Shown here: piece after piece, positions 45,738 through 54,635 of the stretch
Numbering within the stretch: the stretch's first letter is position 1
Layout of the letters: each line of letters begins with the position of its first letter
Assembly: GCA_016213785.1 (NCBI GenBank)
Contig: JACQZQ010000121.1
Coordinates: 1 to 64,000, forward strand
Source: Acidobacteriota bacterium
GTDB taxonomy: Bacteria; Acidobacteriota; Blastocatellia; Chloracidobacteriales; JADJPF01
Reading direction: 5' to 3'
Length of the DNA stretch: 64,000 nucleotides
Made by a program: the position numbers and the translations under genes
The notes under the pieces: generated by a model
Database searches by the model: none
What the model saw: the letters and a program-made list of their open reading frames with translations, nothing else
Told to the model about the DNA's origin: nothing

Positions 45738-47114
45738 ATGGGAAACATAATTAATGACCTTAAAAAAATTATCTTTGCCTCTAAAATCGGGCCTTGTCCT
45801 AGTGTAAGCGAGTGGCAAAGCTACTATAAAGAAGCAAGTAGCGATTTACCTATTAAACATTTAACAAGCTGTAGTAATTGTCTAGATATAGTTAATCAAC
45901 TACACTCACTCCCAATGCTTAAGGAGCGCAACCCTTTTGATAGCATTGAACGAGATGGAGGTGATAGCAGTTCTGGTAATTCTACTCCATTTAACTCATC
46001 TAATAATAAAGCTGCTAGTGAAATAGATGCTTCATTAGTTTTAAGAAAGCTAGAAGAAAATAGACAAAAGCATTTTGAGTATTTGCCTCAAGAAGTAACT
46101 CTTTGTGTTAATGGTTGGCCGTTTACCTCTTGTAGAGTTCAAGCAGGAGCAAATTATTTTACTCTTAGGCCAAAGCTTGATGATATGTTTGAGAGCTTAG
46201 AACTGCTTGATGAAAGAGGTATTTTACTTTGTCATATTTTGCTTTCAGAAATAGATGAGAGTAAAAAACAAAACCTAGAAATTAGCTCAAATCAAATGGT
46301 TAGTTTTTCTATAATATGGTTAGATGATTATCCAGAAATTAATTTAGAGTATATAGATAAACGCTTTACTAAAAAGGAAATTAAAGAAAATAGTTTATTT
46401 ACATCTTTTTCTAATTTTATGCTTGAACTACAAAGTTTTTTTTCTCCTAAAAAACTTATTTTTGCTTCGGCTTTAGTAGCTTTATTTGTCATTGGTTTAG
46501 TAACATTACAAATTTTTTGGCAAAAGAAATTTGATAAGTTAGAACAGCAACTTGCTAGAACAAACCAAGAAAAACAATCTGTTCAAGAACGTCTAATAAA
46601 AGCCGAGTCAATAAATCAAACATTAGAAAAAGATCTTGCTCGTAGCCAAGAACAAGCTCAACAAAAACCTTCTAATACCACTACAGTCTTGCCAAATATT
46701 GAGTTACCAAAAGTTGAACTAGTATCTAAAATAAAAATGGCTCTAGCAATCGCTTCTCAAAAAGCTATTACCAATTTGATTTATAATACTCGTGCAGTGA
46801 TCTCTCCAATCCTTTTAGAAAGAGGCTCTCAATCAGTTTTTGGAGTTCGGTTGCCTAAATATGAAGAAAATAGCCAACAAGAATTTACAGCCTACATAGT
46901 CAAAGTTAACTTAGCTAAAGAAAAACCTTTTATTCAACAAATAAAACTTCCTGCTAATTCTCTTAATTCTGCCGATCCTGCCTTTGTCTCTATTGAGATT
47001 AAAATCTATAATACAAATAATCTTCCTGCTAACACCTTAGCTGATGCAGTAATTATTGGGGTTGTGGGAAATCAAGAGGTAAAAATAGATACTATCCCTC
47101 TTAAATTTGAATAG
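45738..47114 (+). CDS. Membrane zinc-finger anti-sigma-like protein
   Basis: A 458-residue protein. Its N-terminal cytosolic region has His41-x3-Cys45-x2-Cys48 (KHLTSCSNCLDIV), the core of the zinc-binding anti-sigma motif, preceded by the helical PCPSVSEWQSYYKEA seen in such proteins. After a beta-rich cytosolic part comes one membrane helix (about 239-261, LIFASALVALFVIGLVTL), a coiled-coil (262-310) and an extracytoplasmic beta-domain of about 140 residues. The next two genes encode a sigma factor and an exported CHAT protease, all on the same strand with gaps of 29 and 19 bases. Its role as anti-sigma factor is inferred from motif and context. Confidence 0.65.
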   Translation: MGNIINDLKKIIFASKIGPCPSVSEWQSYYKEASSDLPIKHLTSCSNCLDIVNQLHSLPMLKERNPFDSIERDGGDSSSGNSTPFNSSNNKAASEIDASLVLRKLEENRQKHFEYLPQEVTLCVNGWPFTSCRVQAGANYFTLRPKLDDMFESLELLDERGILLCHILLSEIDESKKQNLEISSNQMVSFSIIWLDDYPEINLEYIDKRFTKKEIKENSLFTSFSNFMLELQSFFSPKKLIFASALVALFVIGLVTLQIFWQKKFDKLEQQLARTNQEKQSVQERLIKAESINQTLEKDLARSQEQAQQKPSNTTTVLPNIELPKVELVSKIKMALAIASQKAITNLIYNTRAVISPILLERGSQSVFGVRLPKYEENSQQEFTAYIVKVNLAKEKPFIQQIKLPANSLNSADPAFVSIEIKIYNTNNLPANTLADAVIIGVVGNQEVKIDTIPLKFE

Positions 47115-47143
47115 AGAAATAAGAAAAATTTAATCAAAACTGG

Positions 47144-47731
47144 ATGAAGCAACAAATAGCCCATCCCAAAACTGAAGAAACTAAAACTCTAAGCTCATCT
47201 AGGCTAGAGAATTTAACTCATGAGCAGATTTTTGTTACTCATTATCAAAAACTACTCTCCTGGGCAGAATATCTTTGTAATCATAATAAAGTCTTAGCTG
47301 AAGACTTAATACAAAATGCTTATATTCAATTTGTTACTAAAAAACCTGAGCTTAATGAGATTGATAATATTTTTGGCTATTTATGCAGAATAGTAAGTAA
47401 TATGTATAAAAATCAACTAGTTAGAATATCTGCTCAAAAACGTGGAGGTACTATGCAAGCTATATCTTTATCTATTATTGAAGAACTTATAGCAATTGAT
47501 ACTAAAAGTAGTGAACAGGCAAAAGAAACATTAATAGAAATTGCTCATTTCACTGTAGGAAATCGGATGCATTCTAAAACTTCTGATGTATTAATTTTAA
47601 GATTTTTGCTAGGCTATTACCCAAAAGAAATTGCTCAACTTTTTATGTCTAGCATTTTTGCAATAAACAACCTTATTATGAGAGGTAGACAGGAGTTAAG
47701 AGAATTTCTTAAACAAAAAATAAATAGGTAA
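47144..47731 (+). CDS. ECF-type sigma-70 family RNA polymerase sigma factor
   Basis: A 195-residue sigma factor with region 2 (FVTHYQKLLSWAEYLCNHN, AEDLIQNAYIQFV, IFGYLCRIVSNMYKNQ) and region 4 (ILRFLLGYYPKEIAQLFMSS, IMRGRQELREFL). There is no C-terminal extension, so control by a separate anti-sigma factor is expected, and the gene upstream encodes a fitting candidate. It is only moderately similar to classical ECF groups. It lies between the anti-sigma-like gene and the CHAT gene in a tight operon. Confidence 0.85.
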   Translation: MKQQIAHPKTEETKTLSSSRLENLTHEQIFVTHYQKLLSWAEYLCNHNKVLAEDLIQNAYIQFVTKKPELNEIDNIFGYLCRIVSNMYKNQLVRISAQKRGGTMQAISLSIIEELIAIDTKSSEQAKETLIEIAHFTVGNRMHSKTSDVLILRFLLGYYPKEIAQLFMSSIFAINNLIMRGRQELREFLKQKINR

Positions 47732-47750
47732 TATTTTGTAAAGAGTCGCC

Positions 47751-50726
47751 ATGATTAAAAGTTTTATTATTTCCCTAGTTTTTATTTTTAGCTTTCCCTA
47801 CATTATAACTAAAGCAAATACTATATTTTTACAATCTAAAACTTCAAAAACCTCTACAATAACTACAACAGAAAAAAACAATAAATTAATAGAAAAAGCC
47901 AAACTTGAATTCCAAGAAAAAGACTATAAACAAGCCAGTAAAAGCATATCTCAAGCTCTAATTTACTCTAAAAAAGGAACCTCCCTTTATGCTGATGGTC
48001 TAGTAGTTAAAGCTAGTATTGACCAAGCCCAAAAACAAACAATCAAAGCGACTAACTCTTTAGAACTAGCCTTAAGTATTTACCAAAAACTAGAAAATAA
48101 AGAAAAACAGCTTAACGTTTTATCAGAACTAGTTAAATTATACAGAGAGGCTAATAACAGCCCTAAAGCCATTACTACCTATAATAAAATAATAAAGATT
48201 CAAGAGCTAAATAATGACTCTGAAGGAGTTTTAGCAACTAATTTTCGTTTAGCATCCCTTTATAGCGATATAGGGGATTACTTAAATGCAATTAATCAGT
48301 ATGAAAAAATTATTGGTCATACAAATAAAAACACAGTAATTGGAAGAGCTAAAAGGCTTTTAGGAATTGTTTATAATAGGATGGGAAATTATGACCAAGC
48401 ACTCCTAACCTATAAAGAATGCTTAATGATTTACCAAGAGGCTAAAGACCCTTTTAATATAGGGCTTGTACAAAACAATATAGGAAATGTATTTACTAAT
48501 TTAGGGGATTATAAGCAATCACAAAATTACTATGAGCAAGCGCTAGATAATTTTGAAGTAGCTAAACAAAAAAGTTGGGTAGGTGGAGCACTTCAAAACC
48601 TTGGCTCAATTGCTTATTACCAGGGCGATTATAAAGAAGCCATATCCTATAGCCAACGAGCATTAAATATATTTACAGAATCTAAAGACAGAGAAAAGCT
48701 TTTAATTACATATAATAACTTAAGTCTTTATTTTTCTGCTCAAGCTGATTATAAAACAGCTTTTGATTACTACAAAAAAGCTATTGAACTAGCAGAGGAA
48801 TTAGGAGATAAAAGAGCCGTTGCTACGGCTAAAGCGCGACTCGGAGAAGTTTACTTAGTACAACAAGAGTTTCCCTTAGCATTAGAACATTTTAAGCGTG
48901 CTTTGGAGCTAAGTAGAGCTATTTCTAATAGGGCTGAAATTCGTATTCTATCAACCGAAATTAGCCAATGTTTTATTGAAATGAAAGACTATTATTCGGC
49001 AATAGAATGGGCAAATCAAGCACTACTTGAAGCACGTAAAACCCAAGAGCCTTTAGATATTACTTTTGCCCTAATGACTAAAGCAAAAGCATTACGTGAA
49101 ACAGGAAAAAATCAAAATGCTTTACTTCTTACTGATGAAGCTTTAAGTCTAGCAAAATCATTTAATTTTCCTGCCGTAGAATGGCAAATTTTCTATCTAA
49201 AAGGCTTACTCTTAAGAGATGAATCTAAATTTGATGAAGCAATCTCTTATTTACAACAAGCTGTAAATACATTGCAAAACATTCGTAATCGTCTTTCGGG
49301 CGGAGAAGAAGCAGAAAAATTATTCCTTACTAAAAATAAACAGCAAGTCTACCGCGATCTAGTAGAATTACTAGTTAAAGTGGGTCGCTTTGAAACGGCT
49401 ATTGAATATATAGAACAGGCTAAACAAAGGGACTTGGCTTCCCTTTACCAAAAAGGGGAAAACTTACAATTTACCTTAAAAGAAACTTCTAACTATACAG
49501 AACTAAAAAAATATATAGCCAAAATTCAACTAATAGAGCGTCAACTACTACATTCTAGCGAAAAAAAAGAACGCTTAAACCTTCAACAACAACTAGATAA
49601 ATTAGTCTCTGGTCAAGAGGCTTTTACAAAAGAAGTTTTACAAAAGAACCCCAAAGTTACAGAAATATTAGGCTTAAAGCCTGTTAGTTTTGCTAGCATC
49701 CAAGCCGCTATTCCAAAAGACACTATAGTTTTAGAAACATTTTCACTTCTAGATAAACTTGTCCTAGCTATTTTTGATAGCACAAGTCTAAAAATTAAGA
49801 TTCTACCTATAAGCGATTCTCAGCTAGATCGTAATATACAGCTTTTACTCTCTACTCTAAGTCATAAAAGAGAAATGCCCATAGCAGAAAAATTTAAGCT
49901 TAGCCAAGAACTTTATGAATTGCTAATTTTACCTTTTGAAAATGAAATACTTAAAGCTAAGCATCTTACTATAGTGGTTAATGATAAACTTCAATACCTC
50001 CCTTTCCAAGTTTTGCGCAGTAAAGATAAATACTTAATCGAGTCTATGTCTATTAGCTATCTAGCCTCTGCAAGCTCCTTAATTTATTATACTGAATCAA
50101 TGTCCAAAAAAGGTAGTGGTCAAGTCTTAGGCTATGGAAATCCTTTTCCACAAGATATAGAGTTAAAACTCCCTGAAGCAGAAACAGAAACCAAAGCATT
50201 AAGTAAAATTTTTGGTGATCGCGCTTTGATAAGAACAGGTCAAGAAGCAACTAAAAGCCTATTATTAAAGGAAATTCGTTATGCTTCTTATATTCACCTT
50301 GCAACACACGCACATCTAGAGCCACGAGATCCTAAACGTTCTTTTATTATGCTTGCTGGAAATAGTGAACAAGATAAAAAGCTTTATTACAATGAGCTTT
50401 CAGCATTAGAACTAGAACTTGGAGGAGTTGAACTTATTACACTTTCAGCTTGTGAAACAGCGCTTGGCCGAGATGGGATAGAACTTTTTGGTATTTCTGA
50501 GCAATTTCGCCGTGCTGGGGTAAAGGCCGTTGTAGCTAGTTTGTGGAAAGTTAATGATAAATCTACTAAAGAGCTAGTTATTAAGTTTTATCAATGTTTA
50601 AGTGAGGGTGAAAATAAAAACCAGGCATTAAGACATGCTCAACTACATTTAATCAATAGCCAACAGTCAATTTATTCCGATCCTTTCTATTGGGCACCAT
50701 TTATCTTAATAGGAAAGTTTAACTAA
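47751..50726 (+). CDS. Exported TPR-CHAT (caspase-like) protease
   Basis: A 991-residue protein with a signal peptide (FIISLVFIFSFPYIITKA). Residues about 45-510 form ten or more TPR units (for example NIGLVQNNIGNVFTNLGDYK), then a helical linker, and a C-terminal CHAT domain (about 690-990). The likely catalytic dyad is His853 in IHLATHAHLEP and Cys901 in ITLSACETALG; the closing segment VVASLWKVNDKSTKEL is typical. CHAT domains are caspase-fold peptidases, in some systems acting on regulators of sigma factors. Here it is the last gene of an operon with a sigma factor and a membrane anti-sigma-like protein whose outer domain would be within reach. Confidence 0.9.
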   Translation: MIKSFIISLVFIFSFPYIITKANTIFLQSKTSKTSTITTTEKNNKLIEKAKLEFQEKDYKQASKSISQALIYSKKGTSLYADGLVVKASIDQAQKQTIKATNSLELALSIYQKLENKEKQLNVLSELVKLYREANNSPKAITTYNKIIKIQELNNDSEGVLATNFRLASLYSDIGDYLNAINQYEKIIGHTNKNTVIGRAKRLLGIVYNRMGNYDQALLTYKECLMIYQEAKDPFNIGLVQNNIGNVFTNLGDYKQSQNYYEQALDNFEVAKQKSWVGGALQNLGSIAYYQGDYKEAISYSQRALNIFTESKDREKLLITYNNLSLYFSAQADYKTAFDYYKKAIELAEELGDKRAVATAKARLGEVYLVQQEFPLALEHFKRALELSRAISNRAEIRILSTEISQCFIEMKDYYSAIEWANQALLEARKTQEPLDITFALMTKAKALRETGKNQNALLLTDEALSLAKSFNFPAVEWQIFYLKGLLLRDESKFDEAISYLQQAVNTLQNIRNRLSGGEEAEKLFLTKNKQQVYRDLVELLVKVGRFETAIEYIEQAKQRDLASLYQKGENLQFTLKETSNYTELKKYIAKIQLIERQLLHSSEKKERLNLQQQLDKLVSGQEAFTKEVLQKNPKVTEILGLKPVSFASIQAAIPKDTIVLETFSLLDKLVLAIFDSTSLKIKILPISDSQLDRNIQLLLSTLSHKREMPIAEKFKLSQELYELLILPFENEILKAKHLTIVVNDKLQYLPFQVLRSKDKYLIESMSISYLASASSLIYYTESMSKKGSGQVLGYGNPFPQDIELKLPEAETETKALSKIFGDRALIRTGQEATKSLLLKEIRYASYIHLATHAHLEPRDPKRSFIMLAGNSEQDKKLYYNELSALELELGGVELITLSACETALGRDGIELFGISEQFRRAGVKAVVASLWKVNDKSTKELVIKFYQCLSEGENKNQALRHAQLHLINSQQSIYSDPFYWAPFILIGKFN

Positions 50727-50747
50727 TCGATAATTTAGCTTTTTAAG

Positions 50748-52034
50748 TCATTGTTTTAGCATATTTTCAAAGCAATCTAAACAACCATCATTAGGGGCAG
50801 GTTTTAAGTTTAGTACCCTACTTACTAAATTATAAACATTTAAGTTTTGAAAAGAAGGGATTACTAAATTTTTTTGAAAAGCTGCACCATGTGCGATAAA
50901 AAGCCCTTGCATTGAAGGCAAGTCTGGATCATAACCATGTGTTCCACCACCAGCAAAAGCCCTCTTAAAAGCTCTTGTTAACCCATGAGTTGTTACACAC
51001 CAACCTTCGTCTGCAATAATAATAATAGGTGAAATCCTGAGGTTATTTCTAAAATGATACTTTTCTGGCATTTCCTCTTTAAGGTAGACCTTAAAATTTG
51101 GATGGGCATTTAGGAGTTTTTGATATATCTCCTTGGTGTTATTTTCATTAGGCCAAACCCAAGCTAAAGAAGTCTCCTCTAGTAATCGTACTTCTGATAA
51201 ATCTATGTAATCATCTATGTAAATAACTCTATTTTCAGAAAGACTTGTCATTCCATGGTCAGAAGTAATAACCAAGTTAACTTGTTCAAAAATACCGCGT
51301 TCTCTCAGTCCTTGAATTAGATTTTGAAAAATTTTATCTACTTCTCTTAAAGTTTCTTTTAATTCTGCTGATTCTGGGCCATAGTTATGCCCAACAATAT
51401 CTATTTCTTCAATATATAGAGTAATTAAAGTAGGTCGTTTATCAATTGGAAGTTCTAGCCAAGATAGTATTTGATTAATTCTATCTACATAAGGCATCCC
51501 CTTATTATAAGGAGTCCAATAACTAGGGCGTGTACCTTTAATTTCCGCTTCAGAACCAGGCCAAAACAAAGTAGCGCTTTTTTGGCCTTGTAGTTCTGTA
51601 GTAACCCAAATTGGTTCACCACCCCACCAAAAACTATTTTTAGCCTCTATTTTGCCATCTCCAGGAAATTCTTGCCTTGTTTCTGGGTCATAAATTTTAT
51701 TTGATATCATCCCATGATTTTCTGGATAAAGCCCTGTAACTATTGTGTAATGATTAGGAAAGGTTTTTGTAGGAAAAACAGGCACTAAAGCCTCGCTTCT
51801 TACACCATCATTAGCCAAAGAATATAAGTTTGGCATAAGAGATTGCTTTAAGTAATCACTCCGAAAACCATCTAAAGAAATCATTATTACAGTGGGTTTT
51901 AGGTCTAAAACCTTGCTTGTTGCTGGTTTAATAGCTTTGTCACCACAAGCAAAAGCAGCAGTGATAAAGAAAACTAAACTAAGAAAAAACAAAAATCGTT
52001 TTGTTAAAAAATTTTTTTCTAAACTAAGAAACAC
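50748..52034 (-). CDS. Ectonucleotide pyrophosphatase/phosphodiesterase-like enzyme (alkaline phosphatase fold)
   Basis: A 428-residue exported enzyme. After a hydrophobic signal ending FITAAFAC, with Cys30 as a possible though non-ideal lipobox Cys, the two-metal core is clear: Asp55 in MISLDGFRSD, nucleophile Thr91 in KTFPNHYTIVTG, ITSDHGM and THGYDP. This is the NPP/ENPP pattern, so substrates are phosphodiesters such as nucleotides or phospholipid head groups. The start is a GTG at 52034, with no better ATG nearby. It faces the CHAT gene convergently across 21 bases. Confidence 0.9.
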   Translation of the reverse strand: MFLSLEKNFLTKRFLFFLSLVFFITAAFACGDKAIKPATSKVLDLKPTVIMISLDGFRSDYLKQSLMPNLYSLANDGVRSEALVPVFPTKTFPNHYTIVTGLYPENHGMISNKIYDPETRQEFPGDGKIEAKNSFWWGGEPIWVTTELQGQKSATLFWPGSEAEIKGTRPSYWTPYNKGMPYVDRINQILSWLELPIDKRPTLITLYIEEIDIVGHNYGPESAELKETLREVDKIFQNLIQGLRERGIFEQVNLVITSDHGMTSLSENRVIYIDDYIDLSEVRLLEETSLAWVWPNENNTKEIYQKLLNAHPNFKVYLKEEMPEKYHFRNNLRISPIIIIADEGWCVTTHGLTRAFKRAFAGGGTHGYDPDLPSMQGLFIAHGAAFQKNLVIPSFQNLNVYNLVSRVLNLKPAPNDGCLDCFENMLKQ

Positions 52035-52279
52035 TTTTTTCTAAACCTTAAAATATTTTCTATAACTTACACCCACTAAAGAATAACATTGATTAGTTAT
52101 CACCCACTAGCTTATTTAGCCTGTAACTCCTACCTATGAAACTACTTAGTAAGTTTTATTTAAATTTATCAGCAATCTCGACAAAGCTGATTTTCTTTTA
52201 TTTAGGTTCTATGCCAATATTTAAAAAATTTAAAAGCTGGTTTTTAACTAATACTTAAATATTTTGGAGGATTTATTTA

Positions 52280-52504
52280 ATGGAATTAGAAATCCGTTAT
52301 TGTGTTATGTGAAACTATAAACCCTATGCTGCCAGTATGGCAGAAAGTATTAAGACCCATCTAGGACTAGAAACTACTCTCACCCCAGGAGGTCGCGGTG
52401 AATTCACAGTTTGGGTTAATGGTAAAACTGTGGTAACTAAACAAGGCGACGACTTCCCCCCAGAAGATGAAATTATCTCCGCTGTTAAAGAAGCAATTCA
52501 TTAG
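52280..52504 (+). CDS. SelW/Rdx-family selenoprotein with in-frame TGA (selenocysteine)
   Basis: GGAGG (52266-52270) precedes ATG 52280. The frame reads MELEIRYCVM, then TGA at 52310-52312, then NYKPYAASMAESIKTHLG and continues to TAG at 52502-52504, 74 residues with Sec at position 11. This gives Cys8-x-x-Sec11, the redox motif of the Rdx (SelW, SelT, SelH-like) family, and the rest fits that family: TLTPGGRGEFTVWVNGKT and FPPEDEIISAVKEAI. A stem-loop matching bacterial SECIS rules follows the TGA. It should be a thiol-redox protein with thioredoxin-like fold. Sec machinery (selA, selB, selC, selD) must be elsewhere. In the 245 bases upstream a 40-codon frame (52136-52258, no ribosome binding site) and a weak hairpin (52168-52191) are also visible. 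Confidence 0.88.
52329..52343 (+). promoter_or_regulatory. Candidate bacterial SECIS stem-loop
   Basis: CTGCC (52329-52333) and GGCAG (52339-52343) enclose a five-base loop AGTAT. The loop begins 21 bases after the TGA and has G in its first two positions followed by U, as known bacterial SECIS elements do. It lies inside the coding region, where SelB would bind to direct selenocysteine insertion. Confidence 0.75.
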
Positions 52505-52554
52505 CGTTAGAATTAAGGCTAAATATCTACTTGTACCCATTGTAAGATTTATCA

Positions 52555-53253
52555 CTAAAAACCCAGCTCTGAAAGGCTGGGTTTAGTTAAAACTACTTGA
52601 ATTTGTCTTTTTACTTGAAAATCTTTTTCTAGCTCAAACGCTTTTAATAAAACCACTCTAGCTTCTTTACCCTCAATTAAACTAAGGCATTTAGCAGAAT
52701 TAATTCTAATAATAGGGTTTTTGTTTTCTCTTAATGCTTTACTTAATTTATCAATGCAGGAGAACTTAAATTTAGTTACATTAGCTATACTAGCTATAGC
52801 TTTAATGCTAGGGTAGTAGTTTAGAGAAACATCTTTTTTATCAATAGTATAATCTAAATTCTCTATAAGTAAATCTACTGTTTCGACCGCGTTTAGCTCC
52901 CCTAGTAACTCTACAGCATCATACCAAGTTTGATAGCGAAACTCTTTTTGGGTAATTAAAAGCCTTTTATCTCTTAAAACCCTTGTTAGAGCCTTAATAA
53001 CAGCGTTTCTAAAAAAACTAGATTTCTTAGCTATTTGTAAGAGGTTATTTTTACCAATATCACGAACTTTTTTATCTTGATAATAAAGCTCATCTATAAA
53101 AGGATCTATTTCTTCATATCCTTCATATCCTTCATATCCTTGATAGAAATTATTTTCTATAGCAGTAACGCTAGCTTTATCAATAAAATAAGTAGAGGTA
53201 TTAAAAGTAGGGTTAGAGAAAAACAATAATAAAAATAAATTTGTAATTAACAT
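52555..53253 (-). CDS. Secreted HEAT-repeat-like protein
   Basis: About 232 residues. ATG 53253 is favoured because GGGAG lies nine bases upstream; an ATG at 53262 overlaps that site. A signal segment (LITNLFLLLFFSNP) is followed by a short Gly-Tyr-Glu repeat (GYEGYEGYEE, from a 9-base DNA repeat at 53113-53139). A helical region follows with HEAT-like units such as WYDAVELLGELNAVETVDLL and IRINSAKCLSLIEGKEARVV. No enzyme motif is seen. It converges on the selenoprotein gene. Confidence 0.6.
   Translation of the reverse strand: MLITNLFLLLFFSNPTFNTSTYFIDKASVTAIENNFYQGYEGYEGYEEIDPFIDELYYQDKKVRDIGKNNLLQIAKKSSFFRNAVIKALTRVLRDKRLLITQKEFRYQTWYDAVELLGELNAVETVDLLIENLDYTIDKKDVSLNYYPSIKAIASIANVTKFKFSCIDKLSKALRENKNPIIRINSAKCLSLIEGKEARVVLLKAFELEKDFQVKRQIQVVLTKPSLSELGF
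52559..52584 (-). terminator. Intrinsic terminator overlapping the end of the HEAT-like gene
   Basis: AAACCCAGC (52559-52567) and GCTGGGTTT (52576-52584) form a 9-bp stem with an eight-base loop. On the minus strand it ends in a T run that includes bases of the stop codon, so the terminator lies within the last codons of the gene. Confidence 0.75.
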
Positions 53254-53335
53254 AAAATGCATCTCCCAAAAATCTTATATGTTTTGGTAGATGCGTTTAT
53301 GTAAATTTTTCAGGCTTAGTTAGTGCTAGATTTAA

Positions 53336-54106
53336 CTACCCTTTTCCACTACTTTCCACTAAATTTTTAATAAAACTGCTATATTCGTCTTTCATAGGCA
53401 AATCCAGCTCTATATGAATAGCTCTACGCTTAGCTATAGTAGCTTCACCAGTAAGTTTATTGGTAGCTTTTTTTTCATAAGCTTTCCAAAAGAGTCCTAT
53501 TCCTCGTTTTTGCCAATTAGGAACATCATTAAAGTTAATATTCCTAGCAAAAAGTAGCTCATTTTTTTCTGCTACAGATATTTTTTCTAATGCCTTAGTT
53601 GCTTGAGTAAGAGTTTTTCCTTCTTTTCTAAGTGTCCAGTAGCAATAACTATTAAGAGCATTACGATGAGCATCTTCGTTACGCCAACGAAAATAATCAC
53701 AAACTAAATTAATATTTGGTAGCTCACAAATCCTACAATCAAAAGCAGCTAAACTCCCAAGTAGAAGTGAAAATTTTGCACTCGCCTCTGCTGCTAAAAG
53801 AGAAATATACTTTCTAGTTTTACGGTCAAAAGTTTTTTCCTCAAAATGAAAAAGTAATGAAATTTCATCGCTCTCTGTATAGCCATAAATTACACTAAAG
53901 CCACAATTCATCAAGTGTTTAGTAGTAGCAACCATATAATCTCTAAAACACTCATCAAAAGGAGCATTAAATTTATGTATTTCACGAGTTAGTCGGGTAA
54001 ATGCCCGACCATCAATTCTAGCAACCATATAGATTTCTGGTAAAACCCTATGGTCATACGTAGTTTCAAATACTCGCATTTTTTTATCAAGATCATCAAA
54101 TTTCAC
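53336..54106 (-). CDS. Thg1-like 3'-5' polymerase (tRNAHis guanylyltransferase family)
   Basis: A 256-residue bacterial Thg1-like protein. The two-metal catalytic centre is intact: Asp32 in VARIDGRAF and Asp80 in YTESDEISLLFH. The canonical HINNLYNT-type segment is replaced by HRNALNSYCYWTLRKEG. Thg1 enzymes add nucleotides to the 5' end of tRNA, the reverse of normal polymerisation; bacterial members often repair 5'-truncated tRNAs rather than add G-1 to tRNAHis. The gene stands between the HEAT-like gene and doxX with no partner. Confidence 0.88.
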   Translation of the reverse strand: MKFDDLDKKMRVFETTYDHRVLPEIYMVARIDGRAFTRLTREIHKFNAPFDECFRDYMVATTKHLMNCGFSVIYGYTESDEISLLFHFEEKTFDRKTRKYISLLAAEASAKFSLLLGSLAAFDCRICELPNINLVCDYFRWRNEDAHRNALNSYCYWTLRKEGKTLTQATKALEKISVAEKNELLFARNINFNDVPNWQKRGIGLFWKAYEKKATNKLTGEATIAKRRAIHIELDLPMKDEYSSFIKNLVESSGKG

Positions 54107-54134
54107 TTATATCACCTAAGTATTTACTAGTGCT

Positions 54135-54635
54135 TTACTTTTTATCTTCAGTTTCTTCTTTAGGAAAAAGCTTTGAGCTAATTAGAGAGTCAAGTGAAAG
54201 TTTGCCTGGCCCACAAGTCATAATAATTACAGAGGCATATAAAAATAAGAAAGGGGCTTCGGCAAGAGCTTTATCAGGATCAGTAAAAAGCTCTTTAAGT
54301 CCTTCACTATGAGCGGTTAAAAAAGCTACTACCATACTAAATGCTAAAGGTATACTTATTAAGCGTGAAGCTAAGCCTAAAATAAGTAACCATCCTCCAA
54401 AACACTCAAGTGAACCTACAAAAATGGCATGAAATTTTGGTGCTGGTATACCAATATCCGTAAAAAATGCAGCCGTTCTATCTAGATTAAGTAATTTCCC
54501 TCTTCCTGCTACATAAAAACCATATCCCCAATAAAGTCTTATAATTAATAAAAAAGGATCCCTAAGATAATCTAAGATTTTAACTAATAAGTCATGCCCT
54601 TTTTTTATTACTGATACTGTGTTATTTTGTACCAT
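54135..54635 (-). CDS. DoxX-family membrane protein
   Basis: A 166-residue protein with four hydrophobic segments (LLIIRLYWGYGFYVAGRGK, VGSLECFGGWLLILGLA, SIPLAFSMVVAFLT, FLFLYASVIIMTCGPG), the DoxX pattern. Such proteins appear in redox and in metal- or thiol-stress operons, for instance next to Cys-rich copper-binding peptides. A strong AGGAGGGG site lies before the ATG. It is divergent from the Cys-rich lipoprotein gene at 54955. Confidence 0.88.
   Translation of the reverse strand: MVQNNTVSVIKKGHDLLVKILDYLRDPFLLIIRLYWGYGFYVAGRGKLLNLDRTAAFFTDIGIPAPKFHAIFVGSLECFGGWLLILGLASRLISIPLAFSMVVAFLTAHSEGLKELFTDPDKALAEAPFLFLYASVIIMTCGPGKLSLDSLISSKLFPKEETEDKK

Noticed and set aside
47751-50726. Type III-E CRISPR (Craspase) CHAT component
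   Set aside because: No gRAMP/Cas7-11 gene, Csx30 or CRISPR array is nearby, and this CHAT protein carries an export signal.
52136-52258. 40-codon ORF upstream of the selenoprotein gene
   Set aside because: It has no ribosome binding site and no recognisable family, so it is mentioned only as part of the intergenic description.
52280-52504. Pseudogene with a premature stop
   Set aside because: The frame continues with family-like sequence to a proper stop, the TGA is exactly at the Rdx Cys/Sec position, and a SECIS-like hairpin follows; a random stop would not explain these.
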